A stretch of DNA of 64,000 nucleotides from Physcomitrium patens. Its lineage: Eukaryota > Streptophyta > Bryopsida > Funariales > Funariaceae. The notes below the pieces were generated by a model that was given only the letters and a program-made list of their open reading frames with translations, was not told where the DNA came from and did not search any database. Both the position numbers and the translations under genes were made by a program. How positions within the stretch are numbered: the first letter of the stretch is position 1; each line of letters starts with the position of its first letter. Below, piece after piece: positions 1 through 13,180 of the stretch. The DNA lies in contig NC_037253.1 in the NCBI RefSeq assembly GCF_000002425.4, positions 13,102,272 to 13,166,271 on the forward strand. Reading direction: 5' to 3'.

Positions 1-1559
1 CCCCCACCCCCTTGAACAATGAATGAATAAATGACCTTATGGCCAATCCATACAGACCAGACCACACAACCCCCCCCCCCCAAATGCTGAACCCACATCC
101 TCTAAAGCACATCCTCAATCTATCTTTCATCCGTTCCATTGACTTTGTATACCTATTTCATCTTTTCCTTTCCGTCCATGCATGCTCCTTTCTCTCCATC
201 CAATGGTCCGTGCTTCCTACCTCTGGACGTTGAAGGTAGGATCGATGTACAAACGAAAACAGAAGCAGGACAAAGGACCAGAAGGGAGTGAATGCATCGT
301 CACCGTTGGCTGATAGTAGGGTCATATTTACCCTCAGATCTTGAGCCCCATGGCACCCTTCAAAGCCAGTCCTCTGTGCGGTTTGGATTGTATTTAATGC
401 CATCGCCAACCAATCAACTCCTCATCCATTGCCTGACAGGGCGTGGGATGATTAGCTCTATACGCGCACACTTCATAAAACCTAATCAATTTCATTAAAT
501 CCAGTTCCAGTATTAACAAAATAGAAACTAACAAGCCAAAGATCTTTGCTACAACGTCAAATCCATATAAAATTTATTTATTTATTATTTAAAATATTTT
601 ACAATTAACAGTAATCAACTAAAAAAATTAATTGAATTTATTTTCAATTGTGGATTAATAGCTACATTTTGAATAGAGTATATTTTTTCTATTTTCAAAT
701 CTACATATTTATCATTGTGTGTTACCAAATTTTGGTGATAAAATGATAATTTTTAATCTTCACTTTTTTGCATCTTGATGTATTGTGTTTTTGTATCAGA
801 AATTTGTCGGATGTACCTTCAAAATTCAGGAATTAGTATTAACGGAATTATTTTGGTAAATAAAATTTAAAAATTAAATAGAAAGGAAGAAAATATACTC
901 TATCTCAACATCATTTTTATTTATTTAATTATTTATTTCAATCTTTTTAAAATTGAATTGACATTCTATATAGCTTATATTTTTACCTAACTACAAAGAT
1001 ATGTTAATTCAAATTTAGGTCACTTTCTAATTGAAAATAAGTATATAGTTGAATGCTTCATTACTTCAAGAAAGTAGGCTAAGTATAATACAAATATCAA
1101 TATGTAACAAAATATCAAAACAAAAATATGATATAATAAGATTTTTAATAATATTTTGTCGAATTAGATTTTAATATTTTTTAAAAGTAAATATTTTTAG
1201 GTTTTAGAAAATAATTTTAAAATTTAAATATTTTTTAATAGTAAATATTTTTATGGCTTGTAAATGCAACAAAAAAATAAATCTACAGAAATTATTAAAG
1301 ATTTTTAATTATTCATCTCCTTATTGCTACAAATATATAAAAACTACAAATAAAGAATAAGATAAAATGCAATCTTTGTTAGAATCTTGTTTCTTTTACA
1401 CCGAAGATTGCTTGGCTTGTTATCATGGTTTTGATAGATGTTATAAAAAAAATAAAAAAAATAAAAAAAATAAAAACATAAACTTTTTTTGTTGCATTTA
1501 CAAGATTTTTAGATGACTCTCATTTACATTCACTAATATCATATATGTACCAATAGACA
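1..1559. other. Intergenic, no gene recognised
   Basis: Bases 1-500 have balanced composition with short C-runs; from about 540 on the sequence is very AT-rich with A/T homopolymers. The short open frames at 39-498 overlap on both strands and show no domain or codon signal. The 3' LTR expected just left of the decayed element at 1560 is not recognisable here. Confidence 0.6.
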
Positions 1560-4500
1560 ACATATTATAACCTATGTTGGCACTGAGTAGTGTCTAAGAT
1601 TGATTTAATTTTAATTTCTTGATTATTATCTATTTCTATAAGAAGATGTAGCATTTGTCCTTTTATTGATATATCTATTGTCTTATATGGGTCAAAAAGA
1701 AACACATGAAATATGGGATGGATTTGTTTACAAATAGGAAATGGTCATAGTCTATTGTAATTCAACTTATCAAAATGGCAACTAGCCTTAATAATAAGAT
1801 GAAATAATCATACTTTGTTTTCTATGTAGAATTGATATTGTTTTTTGCAATAAGTATAAACTTTGATTTTTTATTGTTCTTAAGTTTCTTTTAATTGTGT
1901 ATTCATAGTTACATGTAGTTCTAAAAAATAATTTTTTAAATCTCCTACCATAGGACTATTAACTTTTGAATACTAAAAAGTGTCAAGTCATATATAATTA
2001 CCATATTTATTATACAAAGATAATTTTTAAATAAAAAATATATCATATTATTATATGCAAACTCTACCAATTACATAAGAGTTGTCTAATCATCTTAATG
2101 GTATTTGATAGTATATCTCAAATGCAACTCTATAATTTTGATTCATCCATTTAATTAATTTATAAGTTTGAGAATAGAAAATCAAATATAGTTTAAAATT
2201 CTATTTCAATATCTTAAAAAAAATCTCTAAAACCTTAATAAATATTGAATTCTTCTATTAGATACAATAGCTTATAGCAATCTATGATAGATATAAATAA
2301 TGCCAAAAAAAAAAGTTATTTTTATTTATTTTATTTATAATATATTTTTTATATGGTACAAAATGAACTATTTTATTGAAACAATCTACTATCTTAAATG
2401 TAAAATCATAAGAACTTCAAGTTGGAAGATCCATAATAAAATTAATAGAAATAAAAGGACATGATTGTTTTAATATAGGTAACAGCTGACAAAGTCTATA
2501 AAGTCAATGAGTAGGAGTTTGAAATCTTGAAAAAATATCACATGATTATACAAAGTATTTAACTACCTTCTATATTTAAAACCATCAAAAATCTCTTGTT
2601 ATGAGTTCCAAAGTATTATTATATTTGAAATGTCAAATGGCTAGAAAGTTATGACAAGCTTCAAGAGCTTTAAGTTGTGCTTCACCTTCTAAAATATACA
2701 AGTGTCTTTCAAAATAAAGAAGATTTTTCTTAAACTTAAACTTTGAAGTATTATAAGATTTACATAGATTATTTTTAATATTATAAACAAAAGGATTTAA
2801 GGATATACTTGACTAAAATTATTTTAAAATAGTAGAATTTAAAATCAATATTGATTTTATTGTTGAAAGATAATTTTTTTTACTCTAAAAAATTTACTTT
2901 TTTTTAATAAAAATTTATATTTCTTTCTTTAGATATAAGATAAGAATTTATAAAAAAAGTATTTAAAAAAATTATTTTTTTCTTAATAAATAATTGACCT
3001 TGATTAAAAAAAATTATAAAAATATGCTTTAATGGACTTAGCAGCAATTTGGAACATATTTTGATATGATAAATATAAGGTTCTCATGACTTGTATAAAG
3101 AATTTTTAGACTTAAAGCACCTTGCAAAAAATTACACTATTCTTCAAATGAATTTATAATTACAAATAGGTCTTTGTGGTAGATCTTGTGATTAATCTTG
3201 ATTATTAAGAGATTATTCAAATCAAAAGCTAGTAGATGAATTTTGTTATTTGCTTAAAATTATAACAATGTTACATTTAAATCCAAGTTTTATGCATTTC
3301 TTTCTATAAGCAAAACTATAGAAAAATCAATGTAATATAAGATTGGTGCAAAAATAAAAATTATATTTAAAGCTTTAAATGATGCTTCTACTTTATTTAT
3401 TGCACTCAAATTTATTGTGATAATTTGAATATATAAGTAGAAGTGCAACTTAAAAAAGTTTTTTTTATAAAGATTTGATTATAATTAATAAATTTTAAAA
3501 AACATAGGATATTTCTTGCTATTTTTTGAACCTTCCAATCAATGATAATTTTAACTTTCTTAAGATTCATTATAAAGACATCATATAAAATGATATATTC
3601 TAAGAAGTCAACTTGAATTATATTAAATATACACTTCTCCATCTTGGCATATAGTTATGTATCTCTAAATTTTTGTAATATATAACAAATACAAATTTAA
3701 TGCACTTTTATATTTTTAGAGCAAATAAAATGTTATCTAGATAATTAGTGACAAAATTATATAGAAACTCTCAAAATATATCATTTATAAGATGTAAAAA
3801 ATAGCTGGTATATTTGTTAGTCTAAAAAAGCATGAGATTTTATTCAAAATATAAAAACTCGGTTTAAAATATAATCTTTTATTTATTCCCTTTTTTAATG
3901 CATATTTGATAGTATGCTTCTTGTATATTTTTTTTGGTATTAATCTTTATTTGATTTAGCTGATTAAAAAGTCTTCATATCAAATGTAGAAAAAACTTAT
4001 TCTTTATGGTAATCTTGTTGAATCCTTGATAATCCACACATACCAGTAATGATCAATCATTTTTTTACAAATAAGATAAGAACTCATATTAGAGATTTTA
4101 AATAGAATATAAAATTCTTAGATGTGTTTTTATCAATGAATACAAGTAACTTGTGTTTTGATAAGCTATAGATTCAATCAACTAATAATTAAGTTTTTTT
4201 AATTAAAAATCAATCAAGCAAATATATTGATAATGTTTACAAAAACATCTATGTTTTTTTTTAAATAATCTTGATATTCTTAATATTTGCTTTAAATGCA
4301 ACATAAAGTCTTTTTACTATTAAAAATGAATTTGGCATAAATAATTTTTTAAAAAATAACATTATTTTTGTAGCATCCATGAAAGTTCTTGCATCTATTA
4401 ATAAGAATTTGGTTATATTAGAAAAATAAATTTTTACTTAGATAATAGAGTTTTAGATTAAGCTATAAAGAAAATCAAAGTTATAAAAAAATTTGTATAT

Positions 4501-6330
4501 TTAAGAATCGTATTTTTTTAGCATCAATAAATCTAAAATATTTAGATAAAAAGAAGATATAATAATATTAAATATTATTAAGTTATTATATCCATTAATT
4601 TCTACATCCAAAGAAATAACTTTATGAATAATAACTTGAAAGGACAAAAAATAATCTTCTATGACTTTTATATGTACAAACTTAGTTTTTTTGACTAAAT
4701 ATATTTATTATTTTTTAACCAAATTTTTGTCTATTAAATAAGTTGAGGTTTTGAATTTAACGAAGCAAAGACTTTATAATATTTTAGTCCTAAATAAATT
4801 ACTATTTTTAAAAAGAGTGAAGAATCTATAAAGGTATTATGATTTTTATTGGATATTATACAAGATTCCAACTGCATGGTCTATGTTATAATTGGACATA
4901 CTTGTTTTTTAATATATTATCTTTTTTAATAACTATTCTCTTCATTTTGTGATTCTATTGCTTCTTTGGATAATATTAAGCAAAGTACTTAGGTCCTCTA
5001 TAATATGAACACCAACCTTCATGAGGACATTGTATTTATTTTTAATAAGTAAAATATTTAAAATATATTATATAAACTTATGTAGGTTTTAGCCTTAATA
5101 AAGAAGTTCTTAAAAACTGAGGAGTTGTTATCATGACTTGACTTGTTCTACTCTAAGCAAATCTTTATTCTTAGAATCTTTTAAAAAATTGATTGTTGTA
5201 TGCAATGACTTAAGCAATAAATTATTATAGTGAGTTTGTAGTTGACATTATCAATACTAAATCTTTGATATTATGTTTTAATTAATATCAAAATTGATTG
5301 ATAAGAATTTAATCATTTTAATCTATATTGTAAGGATGATTTTGGAATTCAATAGCATATATAGTTTTTAAATATGATCCTTATTGTAAAAATAGGAATT
5401 TAATTTCTACTATATTTTTTATTATTTTCTTAAAATATAATCATAAATACTTATAAAAATAAATTGACATTATAGAAGAGCTATGAATTCTTTTCTATGA
5501 AATATAGAAAGCAAAAAGGAGGACTTTTAACACGAGGCATGTTTATAAATATAACTTGAGTAAATCTATTTGTATATTAGAAAGTATACAACCTTAAGTA
5601 GAGCTTGATTTACTATAGAAATCCTTGAAATTTTTATCTTGTTATATTAGAATTCTCTTACATAATGTTGTTTCCTTCTCTTATATTTATTTTTAAAAGA
5701 CTTTATAGATTCAATTATAGGGTTGATCTATTTGCTTCTTTCAATGGACCAACTTCTTGGCATAGATATTAAGTTTCATTGTTGACTTTTTTAATAGGCA
5801 TAGGAATTTTACTTCTGTATTGGACATTAAAAATAGAAGGGATTTCCACTTTAAGAGTGTTGATAAGCTAGTGAAGATTTGTAATAGTTGCAAATCTATT
5901 TTCACCTCCATTAGATACAGCATCCATAATTTTTCCTTCCATCACTATAAAACATAACAAAAGAAATAAGATAATTGATTCACTTCTAAAAAAATAAAAA
6001 TACTGAAATAGTATTCTTATCAAATTATCAAGGACAAGAAATGCACTAATAAAAATGAAAAAAAAAAATTTGCCTCCATATTTACTATTTAACTAGGAGC
6101 TACATGGTGACATTCTATAGGACTTCCAACATGTGTCTAATTTATAAAACATGAGTTTAACTTGCAAGCCAAGTTTCTTACATATGTGCCACATGGCCAA
6201 CTTGTATCATAAGTCACCAACATGTGCAATACATGGCTAACTTGTTAGTCAAGTTTTCATCCTACCAATCAACTATCAATACATATAAAGTCAAATTTAT
6301 ATCTATGAAACTTCTAACTTGACAAGTGAT
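1560..6330 (-). mobile_element. Decayed Ty3/gypsy chromovirus (old subfamily), minus strand
   Basis: Read on the minus strand this is a shredded relative of the elements at 36.8-49.4 kb. Collinear anchors from high to low coordinate are: part of a 5' LTR from about 6026; a gag start at 5741-5923 whose N-terminus resembles the old copies at 35.2 and 58.4 kb; a zinc-knuckle region near 4950-5010; protease near 4.4-4.9 kb; reverse transcriptase at about 3.4-4.1 kb (the 3412-3642 frame still reads the segment after the YLDD region); integrase at 2.05-2.75 kb; and the linker before the chromodomain at 1605-1730. Stops and indels occur throughout and no long frame survives. The LTR loses similarity near 6330 and the 3' LTR is missing. 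Boundaries are approximate. Confidence 0.75.
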
Positions 6331-8523
6331 TGTCCTATTATAAAAACAAAACTAATATTTGAAAAACATGTGTAGTTTATATAAATAAACACGTATATAT
6401 AAATAAATAAAAAGAAAAAAAGAAAAAAAATTATGATGATGATGAAGAGAAATAATACTTTATAAATACTTTTTAAACTATAAAATTATATTTCAAAGAT
6501 ATATTGCAATGGAAGTAATTTAAATATGTTTATTAAAAATTTAAAAATATATATTTAAAAACATATTAAGTCACATTATTCTATTAATAATATTTATAGG
6601 TAATTTTTTTTATGGCTGTAATTTTTTTTTCTCAAAGAGATGAATTCTTCCTTATAATAAATTTTTAATAAATCTAATGTACCATTATCAAGAGAATTTT
6701 GATGCATGTTGTTTGTAGTTTATTTTTTTTATTTTTTTGTTGAGAGAGGGGTATCACAGTGTGTGTGTGTGTATATATATAATTTTTTCCTTCAAGAATT
6801 GGTTTTAGTATAATGCTTATGAAATACAGGTTACTTCTTTCAAGGAATATGATGTTTATGAAATACAATGGGCTTATCCTTTTCAGGTATTCAATTGATT
6901 TCATATATATATATATATAGTTATTTTTTTTCTTCAATGTCTTGATTTAGTATTTGAACAGTTTAGGAATCATCCTTTCTTTTTTTAAAAAGGGCTTTCT
7001 GAATTGAGTTCATTCAAGTGTCATCAAGCATTGTAATTATGAAGAATCATGTCTTGCATTCAAGCCCAGGTTCTGTGGTATGGCCCCTTTGCCATCTGTT
7101 TGCTTTTATTATGGATAGTGAATGCTTCCTCTGTGAACCAAAGACAGGCCATTCAAGGCCTGTGGTGAACACTAAAGTGCATGAATCATAGATGATTGGA
7201 AATAAAACCTTACGTAAGCAATAGATACTGGAAGAAGGAACAACATGATAGAGAATGTAAGGAAGGTTGGGCAAAATAATATGGTAAACCTGGATGAAAT
7301 ACACTCATGGGGTGAGAGAGAGAAAGAGATGTAATGATGGCAGTGATGGTGATGGTGATGGTAATGATAATGATGTGAAGGATGATGGTCTTGATAAGCA
7401 AATACTTATAGCAATGGCAATGAGGGCAGGACCAGGGCCAGGACACCCAGTGAGTGAGTGAGTGAGTAAGTGAAATTGAGGAAGGAGGGAGAGGAGGCTG
7501 CATGCGTTGCCTTGTTGTGTCATGGCACAGCACAGCAGGGCATGCAAGCACCACAAATCAATCCATGGGTGCTCAAGTTCCCCTCCATTCATTGGGATGC
7601 ACAACACTCTCACTGACTCACATACTGACTCACTCACTGACTGCCTACAAGGAGTGGAAAGATGGGGGGGGGGGAGGGGTGGAAAGGGAGTCTCACCCCC
7701 ACACCAAGGCCCCTTCACTTTCACTATGATGATGATGGTAGAATTGTTGCTGCTGCTGCAGCTGTGGTTACTTTGGCTTTGGATGGCAATTCCCATGTTC
7801 ATATTCTTGCACACACACACATGCATGCTTGCATGTCTACAAGGGGGGAAGGGTAGTGTAGGGAATTGGTACACTGTGGTGTCCTATGGCTGCACAAAAC
7901 TTCCTACATTCAGGTGGGAGGGGAGGGGAGTCTTGTAGAACAGTGGCCTTGAGGGCTCCTGACCCAAACAACTCACTCTGCCAACATGGACCATTGGCCT
8001 GCAGGAGTCCTCCAATTCAATCTTAGCTGCTGATCCGAAGTCTCTGAATGGAGGGATGGAGCACAGGAGAAATATTGAGTGCACAAGTTGGAAGGCATGC
8101 TTCTGTGGCTGATTGTTAAATATATGGGTGAATGTGAATGTTTTTTTCTTCATGTTAAAGCTATTTTAATTATTAAAAATGTACTTCTAAATTATAAAAA
8201 TTAAATCAGGAAATAGTATGGAGTGAAAATGCAAATTAAGCTAGAATAAAAGCTTTTTCATTAGCTCAATCTATTTTAAGAGGTTTTTCAAAAAACATTT
8301 ATGACACATCAACTAAAAAAGATTTTAATTCATAAAGAGTCAATACAAAAATTATTTTTTTATTTATGAATATTAAAAATAAACATAAAATAAAAATTTA
8401 AATTTAAAAATCATTTAATTTGTAAAAAAACCAGGAATCTACATATAGAAATAAAATATATTTAATAAAGTATATATAGTTTTATTTAGTTCTAATTAAA
8501 TGAAAATACCCTGTAATATTTTT
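6331..8523. other. Intergenic; simple repeats and a GC-richer island
   Basis: 6.4-7.0 kb is AT-rich with (GT)n(AT)n near 6760 and (AT)n near 6905. From about 7.05 to 8.15 kb the composition becomes balanced, with tandem TGAG units near 7450, G-runs at 7664-7683, ACTG-type repeats near 7610, a GCT run near 7750 and an (AC)n run near 7810. Open frames exist on both strands but are made of these repeats. I see no splice-consistent gene. Confidence 0.6.
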
Positions 8524-8597
8524 TGGAGTAGTGGGATTTGAAACCACAATCTCCATTATGCTGAGATGGTATATTACCAAAGTTAGTCTATGCTCCA
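8524..8597 (-). pseudogene. tRNA-Ala(AGC)-like relic
   Basis: On the minus strand these 74 nt have tRNA layout. The ends TGGAGCA and TACTCCA pair at 6 of 7 positions. A 17-nt anticodon arm carries the loop TCAGCAT (AGC in the anticodon position), followed by a 5-nt variable region. The T-arm is GTGGT-TTCAAAT-CCCAC, with a canonical 7-nt T-loop and 4 of 5 stem pairs. The D-stem does not pair, the anticodon stem has a mismatch, and position 33 is C rather than U, so a working tRNA is unlikely. It could be a tRNA pseudogene or the head of a tRNA-derived SINE. Confidence 0.5.
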
Positions 8598-8681
8598 TTA
8601 AAGTAAGAGTTTCAAAAACATTAATATTAGTGAACAAATGAATAAATTATTTAAAGAGCTATAACATCAAGGGCTCAAGGA

Positions 8682-8713
<32 letters not shown>

Positions 8714-10194
8714 GTAATTCAATAAAAGTATTTGAATCAACAAAGAAAATGGAAAGAAAGAAGGAAAACCTCAACTAGATCAATTTACTTATTTGACACA
8801 ATTTGTTTGGTTATGTGTTTTTTGTATGACCTTCTATGTATTGTTACATAATGATGGATTATCCAAAATAAGCTTAATTTTCAAATTAAGAAAATAGCTG
8901 ATTTTGTCACAGAGCCAAACAATTACAGTGTTGAATAGGATGTTAATTTCAAAAAATGCTGTGTCCATCCAACTCCTATGGTTCCACCCCATTGCCCACT
9001 TATGCCCCTCCCCTTGTTCCCTTCTGTCATTCCCACTTCTTGTTCCCCAATGCATCAATGATTCACAAGATATCTTAGGTAGCTTGCAGTCAGGATCACC
9101 CAAGCCAGTCACTTGAGTTGGGAGGCTTGGAAACCAGGTATTGATTGACAAGGGGAGCGCAGCCTGATCTTGTTCTTCTTTTCTTCTGCTTCTTCCTCCT
9201 CTTCTCAGTACACCACCCTTGGTTGGCATCTCTGATATTGGAACTCCTCCCCTTCTCCATCTTCTGTCAATGTAGACACATACATACATGCTTTTGCACA
9301 CACATATACATACAAATACGTAGATATATATATATATATATATATATATCCACCACACATGTGGGGGTAGAAAGGTATGAGCAGTAGTGGCCATGAGAGA
9401 AGGGCGGGGGGGGAGGTGGGGGGCCAGGTTGGATTGTGTGAGGAGGCCCTGCATTGTGGAATGGGACATTATGGGGGGTTGGAGGGTCATGAGTGAGTGG
9501 ATGTGGATGAATGTGCAGTACCAGGGGACCATCATCATCATCAAGGTACCCCCCAACCCCAGGCTATATTTAGGACAAGAGGGAGGAGAGGGGGTTTGGG
9601 GGCTTTCTTACTGATGTCACATCACACAAACACCCTCTGCAAATGCAGGGTTTCTGCAATCACAGCCTTCCCCATGACCCCCCTTCATGACTCTCCCCCT
9701 CCCTTCACACAGTCTTCTGCTCTCAGTCCATACTCCCCCCACCCCAAAGGACTTGACACTCTCTTAAAATGAAAGTGGAATGAAGTGGTAGCAATGGGAG
9801 TGTAATGTTATCAAATACTGGCCACTGTGCAAATGTGAGTAATTAGGTGTGGAATTGGCTTTCCACCTACCCCCTCCCTGGTTGGTTGGTTGGTTGGTAG
9901 GAAGGTAGAGATATGTAGGTGTCCCAACTTGGGATTCCATCCATTGACTTGTGTGGTTGTAATGCACACATTAGCCTGGATTTGTTCATTGTCCTTCTGT
10001 TCATTTGTTTTCTTTCATGATTTCTCAATGCTTGATTTTGACACAAAATAAAATTAAATCTTGTATATATACAAATATTTTGTTTGCTTTATTTTAAATT
10101 TTAAAATTTATTCATAACAAATAATAAGCATTCAAAAATCATTTTTATTCCACAATCATGTATATCATGCTTTTAATTTAAATGAGGGTGTTGA
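8598..10194. other. Intergenic; poly-T and a second GC-richer island
   Basis: A poly-T tract lies at about 8686-8713. A balanced-composition island at 8.93-9.97 kb carries (TA)n near 9326-9348, purine and G-runs near 9400-9420, ATC repeats near 9530 and GGTT repeats near 9883. A 240-codon minus-strand frame crosses it, but its middle is encoded by the TA microsatellite and it has no recognisable domain. Confidence 0.6.
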
Positions 10195-10425
10195 TATTGC
10201 CACCACAACTTTCACTACTAGAAAACACATTTTGCCATCCACCACATGTGATCACAATTGTTGCTAATGTAACCACAAGTTACCCTAAAATTCTATCACA
10301 CTACAATGCACTTCACAAAACATTGCTAGTAAACACCACAATGATAAAGTGCACATTCTTTTAATGTTCCAAAAAATGCATTGTGGTGTGTAACACAAGA
10401 TAGATGGCAAGTTGTGGTGGCAATA
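10195..10425. repeat. Foldback (MITE-like) inverted repeat
   Basis: The ends at 10195-10211 and 10409-10425 are perfect 17-bp inverted copies reading TATTGCCACCACAACTT. A second perfect 11-bp inverted pair lies inside, at 10333-10343 and 10379-10389. The 231-bp unit could fold into a long hairpin. There is no coding capacity and no clear target duplication. Non-autonomous DNA-transposon origin is an inference. Confidence 0.5.
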
Positions 10426-12971
10426 GCAAAAATTATAGTGGCATAAGCAACATTCTTAAATAAAACCATAAATATGTATATTAATGATGACTATATATAT
10501 ATATATACTATTGAGTTTTATATTCATTATGTTAAATTTTTAATTATATTGATTAAACAACTTTATTGATGTAAAATTTAAATATTTTTTTATTATGATG
10601 ACAGCATTAACACTGTCAAACGTGCAATAAATAGATGTCAAATTCAAAAAGGTCCAACAAAATTTCTCAAAAAAGTTAACATCTAATTCAGTAAAACTCA
10701 ATTTCAACAATTTTACTTTATATGTTTCAAAAATTATAAATCTGTATTGATAGACCCATAGGTGTTGTAAACAAAAATAAATTGTTTTATGTTTTAAAAT
10801 TTACAAATGATGAAATAATCAGGTATCAACAACAATAAGATTGAAGGAAGTCTTGCTTAACAAAAAATTAAAAATTAAAAATTGTATTATAAATACCATA
10901 GCCACCTGTTATTATTCAACAAGGATCAAATAAGCATAAACTGAGGCACACGACACCAGAATTCATCAAGTTGAATAATAGCACAAGAGGTTGTTGCATT
11001 TTCCTTGAAACGGCTTTTGAATGTATTTGAGAAATACAATAAAAATGCTTCAAATTACATGTACAAATCATATCCAAAATAGATAATGTAAAGAATAAGA
11101 ATATGCTTTTATTTACATTAAGAGCATGTCATTGTCATGCACGTTACATCTTACTGATATCATGAAATATAATTTTTTTATGTTCTGATATAATATTTTC
11201 TTTTTCTGTTAATTTAAATTTATAAAACTATATATTTTACAATAAATAAAATAACATGTGAAAATGAAAATAAACTTTCTTATTTTTAAGTATACAATTT
11301 CGATTGATAGATTTTATGAGGAAAAAACATTTTTTCTAAATTAGATAATTTAAATAGAATTAAAATATCAATATTGTGTATATCCTTATACTTTGTGATA
11401 GAGAAATTATAATCATTAATTTTTAATTATACAACACATCAATTGGCTGATAGAACTAATCACAAAATGCATATTTAGAATTTTATTCATACATTAATAC
11501 AAAACCTTACTCTAAAAAATTTATACATCAACTTCCTAGATTATCTGAAATAGTTTTGGGTAAATTACTATTCAATATTTTGCTCTGTTTTTGGTTAATT
11601 TTTTTTTTTCAGAGATTATAAATAAAATCAAGTAAATAGAGTATTTAGTTTCTGGAAACGGATGACTATGCAATCTCTTGTAGTTTATGAACATCATTGC
11701 ATATTATGAGATATTCTTGACAATGTACAGTTATTAGCATTAATACTTAAACACTAATATATTTCAAAGTATTGTAAACATTGTACAACATTCAAACATT
11801 TTTTAGTATGTAAGATACCTTTTCAACATATATACCATTTATTTGCAGATGTTAATCATATAATAGGTGTTAAACTCAAAACATCAGAAATGTATAAATA
11901 AAAAGCTACAAGTAAACATATTCATGCATAAAATAAATATAAAATCCATACTAGTAGCACTAAATATCTTTAAGGAAAAGTAAAATCTTGCTATTGTTTA
12001 AAATATTCTTGCTACAGAAATAAAAGAATAATTGACATGATTTTTTAATGCTTCATCAATTTTAGAGTAGAAATAAAAAGTGAGAATGAAAGACAATTAT
12101 TGTTTGGAGAAATATATAATTTTTAAAAATTAAGTAAAATTTTAAATAATATAAAAAAATAATTTTATTAATTTTAAAACTCTAAATCTTCATAACAAGA
12201 AATACATATATACATACATTTATTAGAAAACATCAAGTTCTCTGTATTACTATGAGGATTTTATTAAATCACAAATGATTTCATTTATGTTTTTGTATTG
12301 TTTTGTTTTGTTTTGTTTTTTTTTTTTTTTTTCTTGAAATTTTCATCACTTAATTAGAAGTAATCCATTCCTTAAAATTATTCAAAGATTGTTTTATATA
12401 ATGCTCTAATATTCACATTTAAAAATATTCTTTCTAGCTTGGATTTAAAAGAAAAATCAACTATAAACACGCCTATTTAAAAAAATTAAACTAATTTTAT
12501 ATACTATATGAATTTTTTAAATTTTAATCCTGGTTCAATTCAATATTCTATTTTTCAAAATGATCATAAAGGATATACTTTAGTCTACTGTAAATTACCG
12601 ATGAACTCTAATTTTACTAACTGACTTGGTATTGAAACATTTATTTCACAGTTTGAAACTCGCATAGTGATGCATTAGTTTTTTTATGAAATTAAGTTTT
12701 AAATCAACTTAGTTTAATTTAAAACCTGATTCCTAAATTTTTGTAATTTTTTTTTTTCTATTTTAAAGGATACTGTATTAATATGTATTAAGATATAGGT
12801 ATATATGAGACTACTTTTAAAAGCATAAATTTTTATGACAATAGTAAATGAAAATACTATAATTTTAAGAAATCATAGATCTGATATCCAATCTTGATGT
12901 TATAGATCCATGTTATATGCTACAAATTTACTAGTATTTCTTTAATTTAATAATAATTATTCAAAGCTCAC

Positions 12972-13002
<31 letters not shown>

Positions 13003-13180
13003 GAGAGAGATAGAATTCAATCATGTACTTCTGAAGATGTGGTACGCTTTTAGAAGCGGTTTCATGGTTTCATGGAAAAATGAAGAAAATGCACAAAAGT
13101 TGTGGAGGCAATGATTTGAATGGCACAAAGAATGATGGAATAGAAACAAAAGAAAAGGAACGAGAGGAAGAAGAAAAAGG
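10426..13180. other. AT-rich intergenic DNA, nothing recognised
   Basis: Very AT-rich sequence with homopolymer tracts, for example T-runs near 12315, and an (AT)n run near 12972-12993. I found no open frame, RNA gene or transposon domain in it. Confidence 0.6.

Noticed and set aside
7305-7938. Overlapping open frames on both strands (143 and 189 codons)
   Set aside because: They overlap on opposite strands, are built from simple repeats, and have no domain or splice context.
8834-9556. 240-codon minus-strand frame
   Set aside because: The central part is a (TA)n microsatellite read as YIYI. There is no recognisable domain, and opposite-strand frames of similar quality exist.
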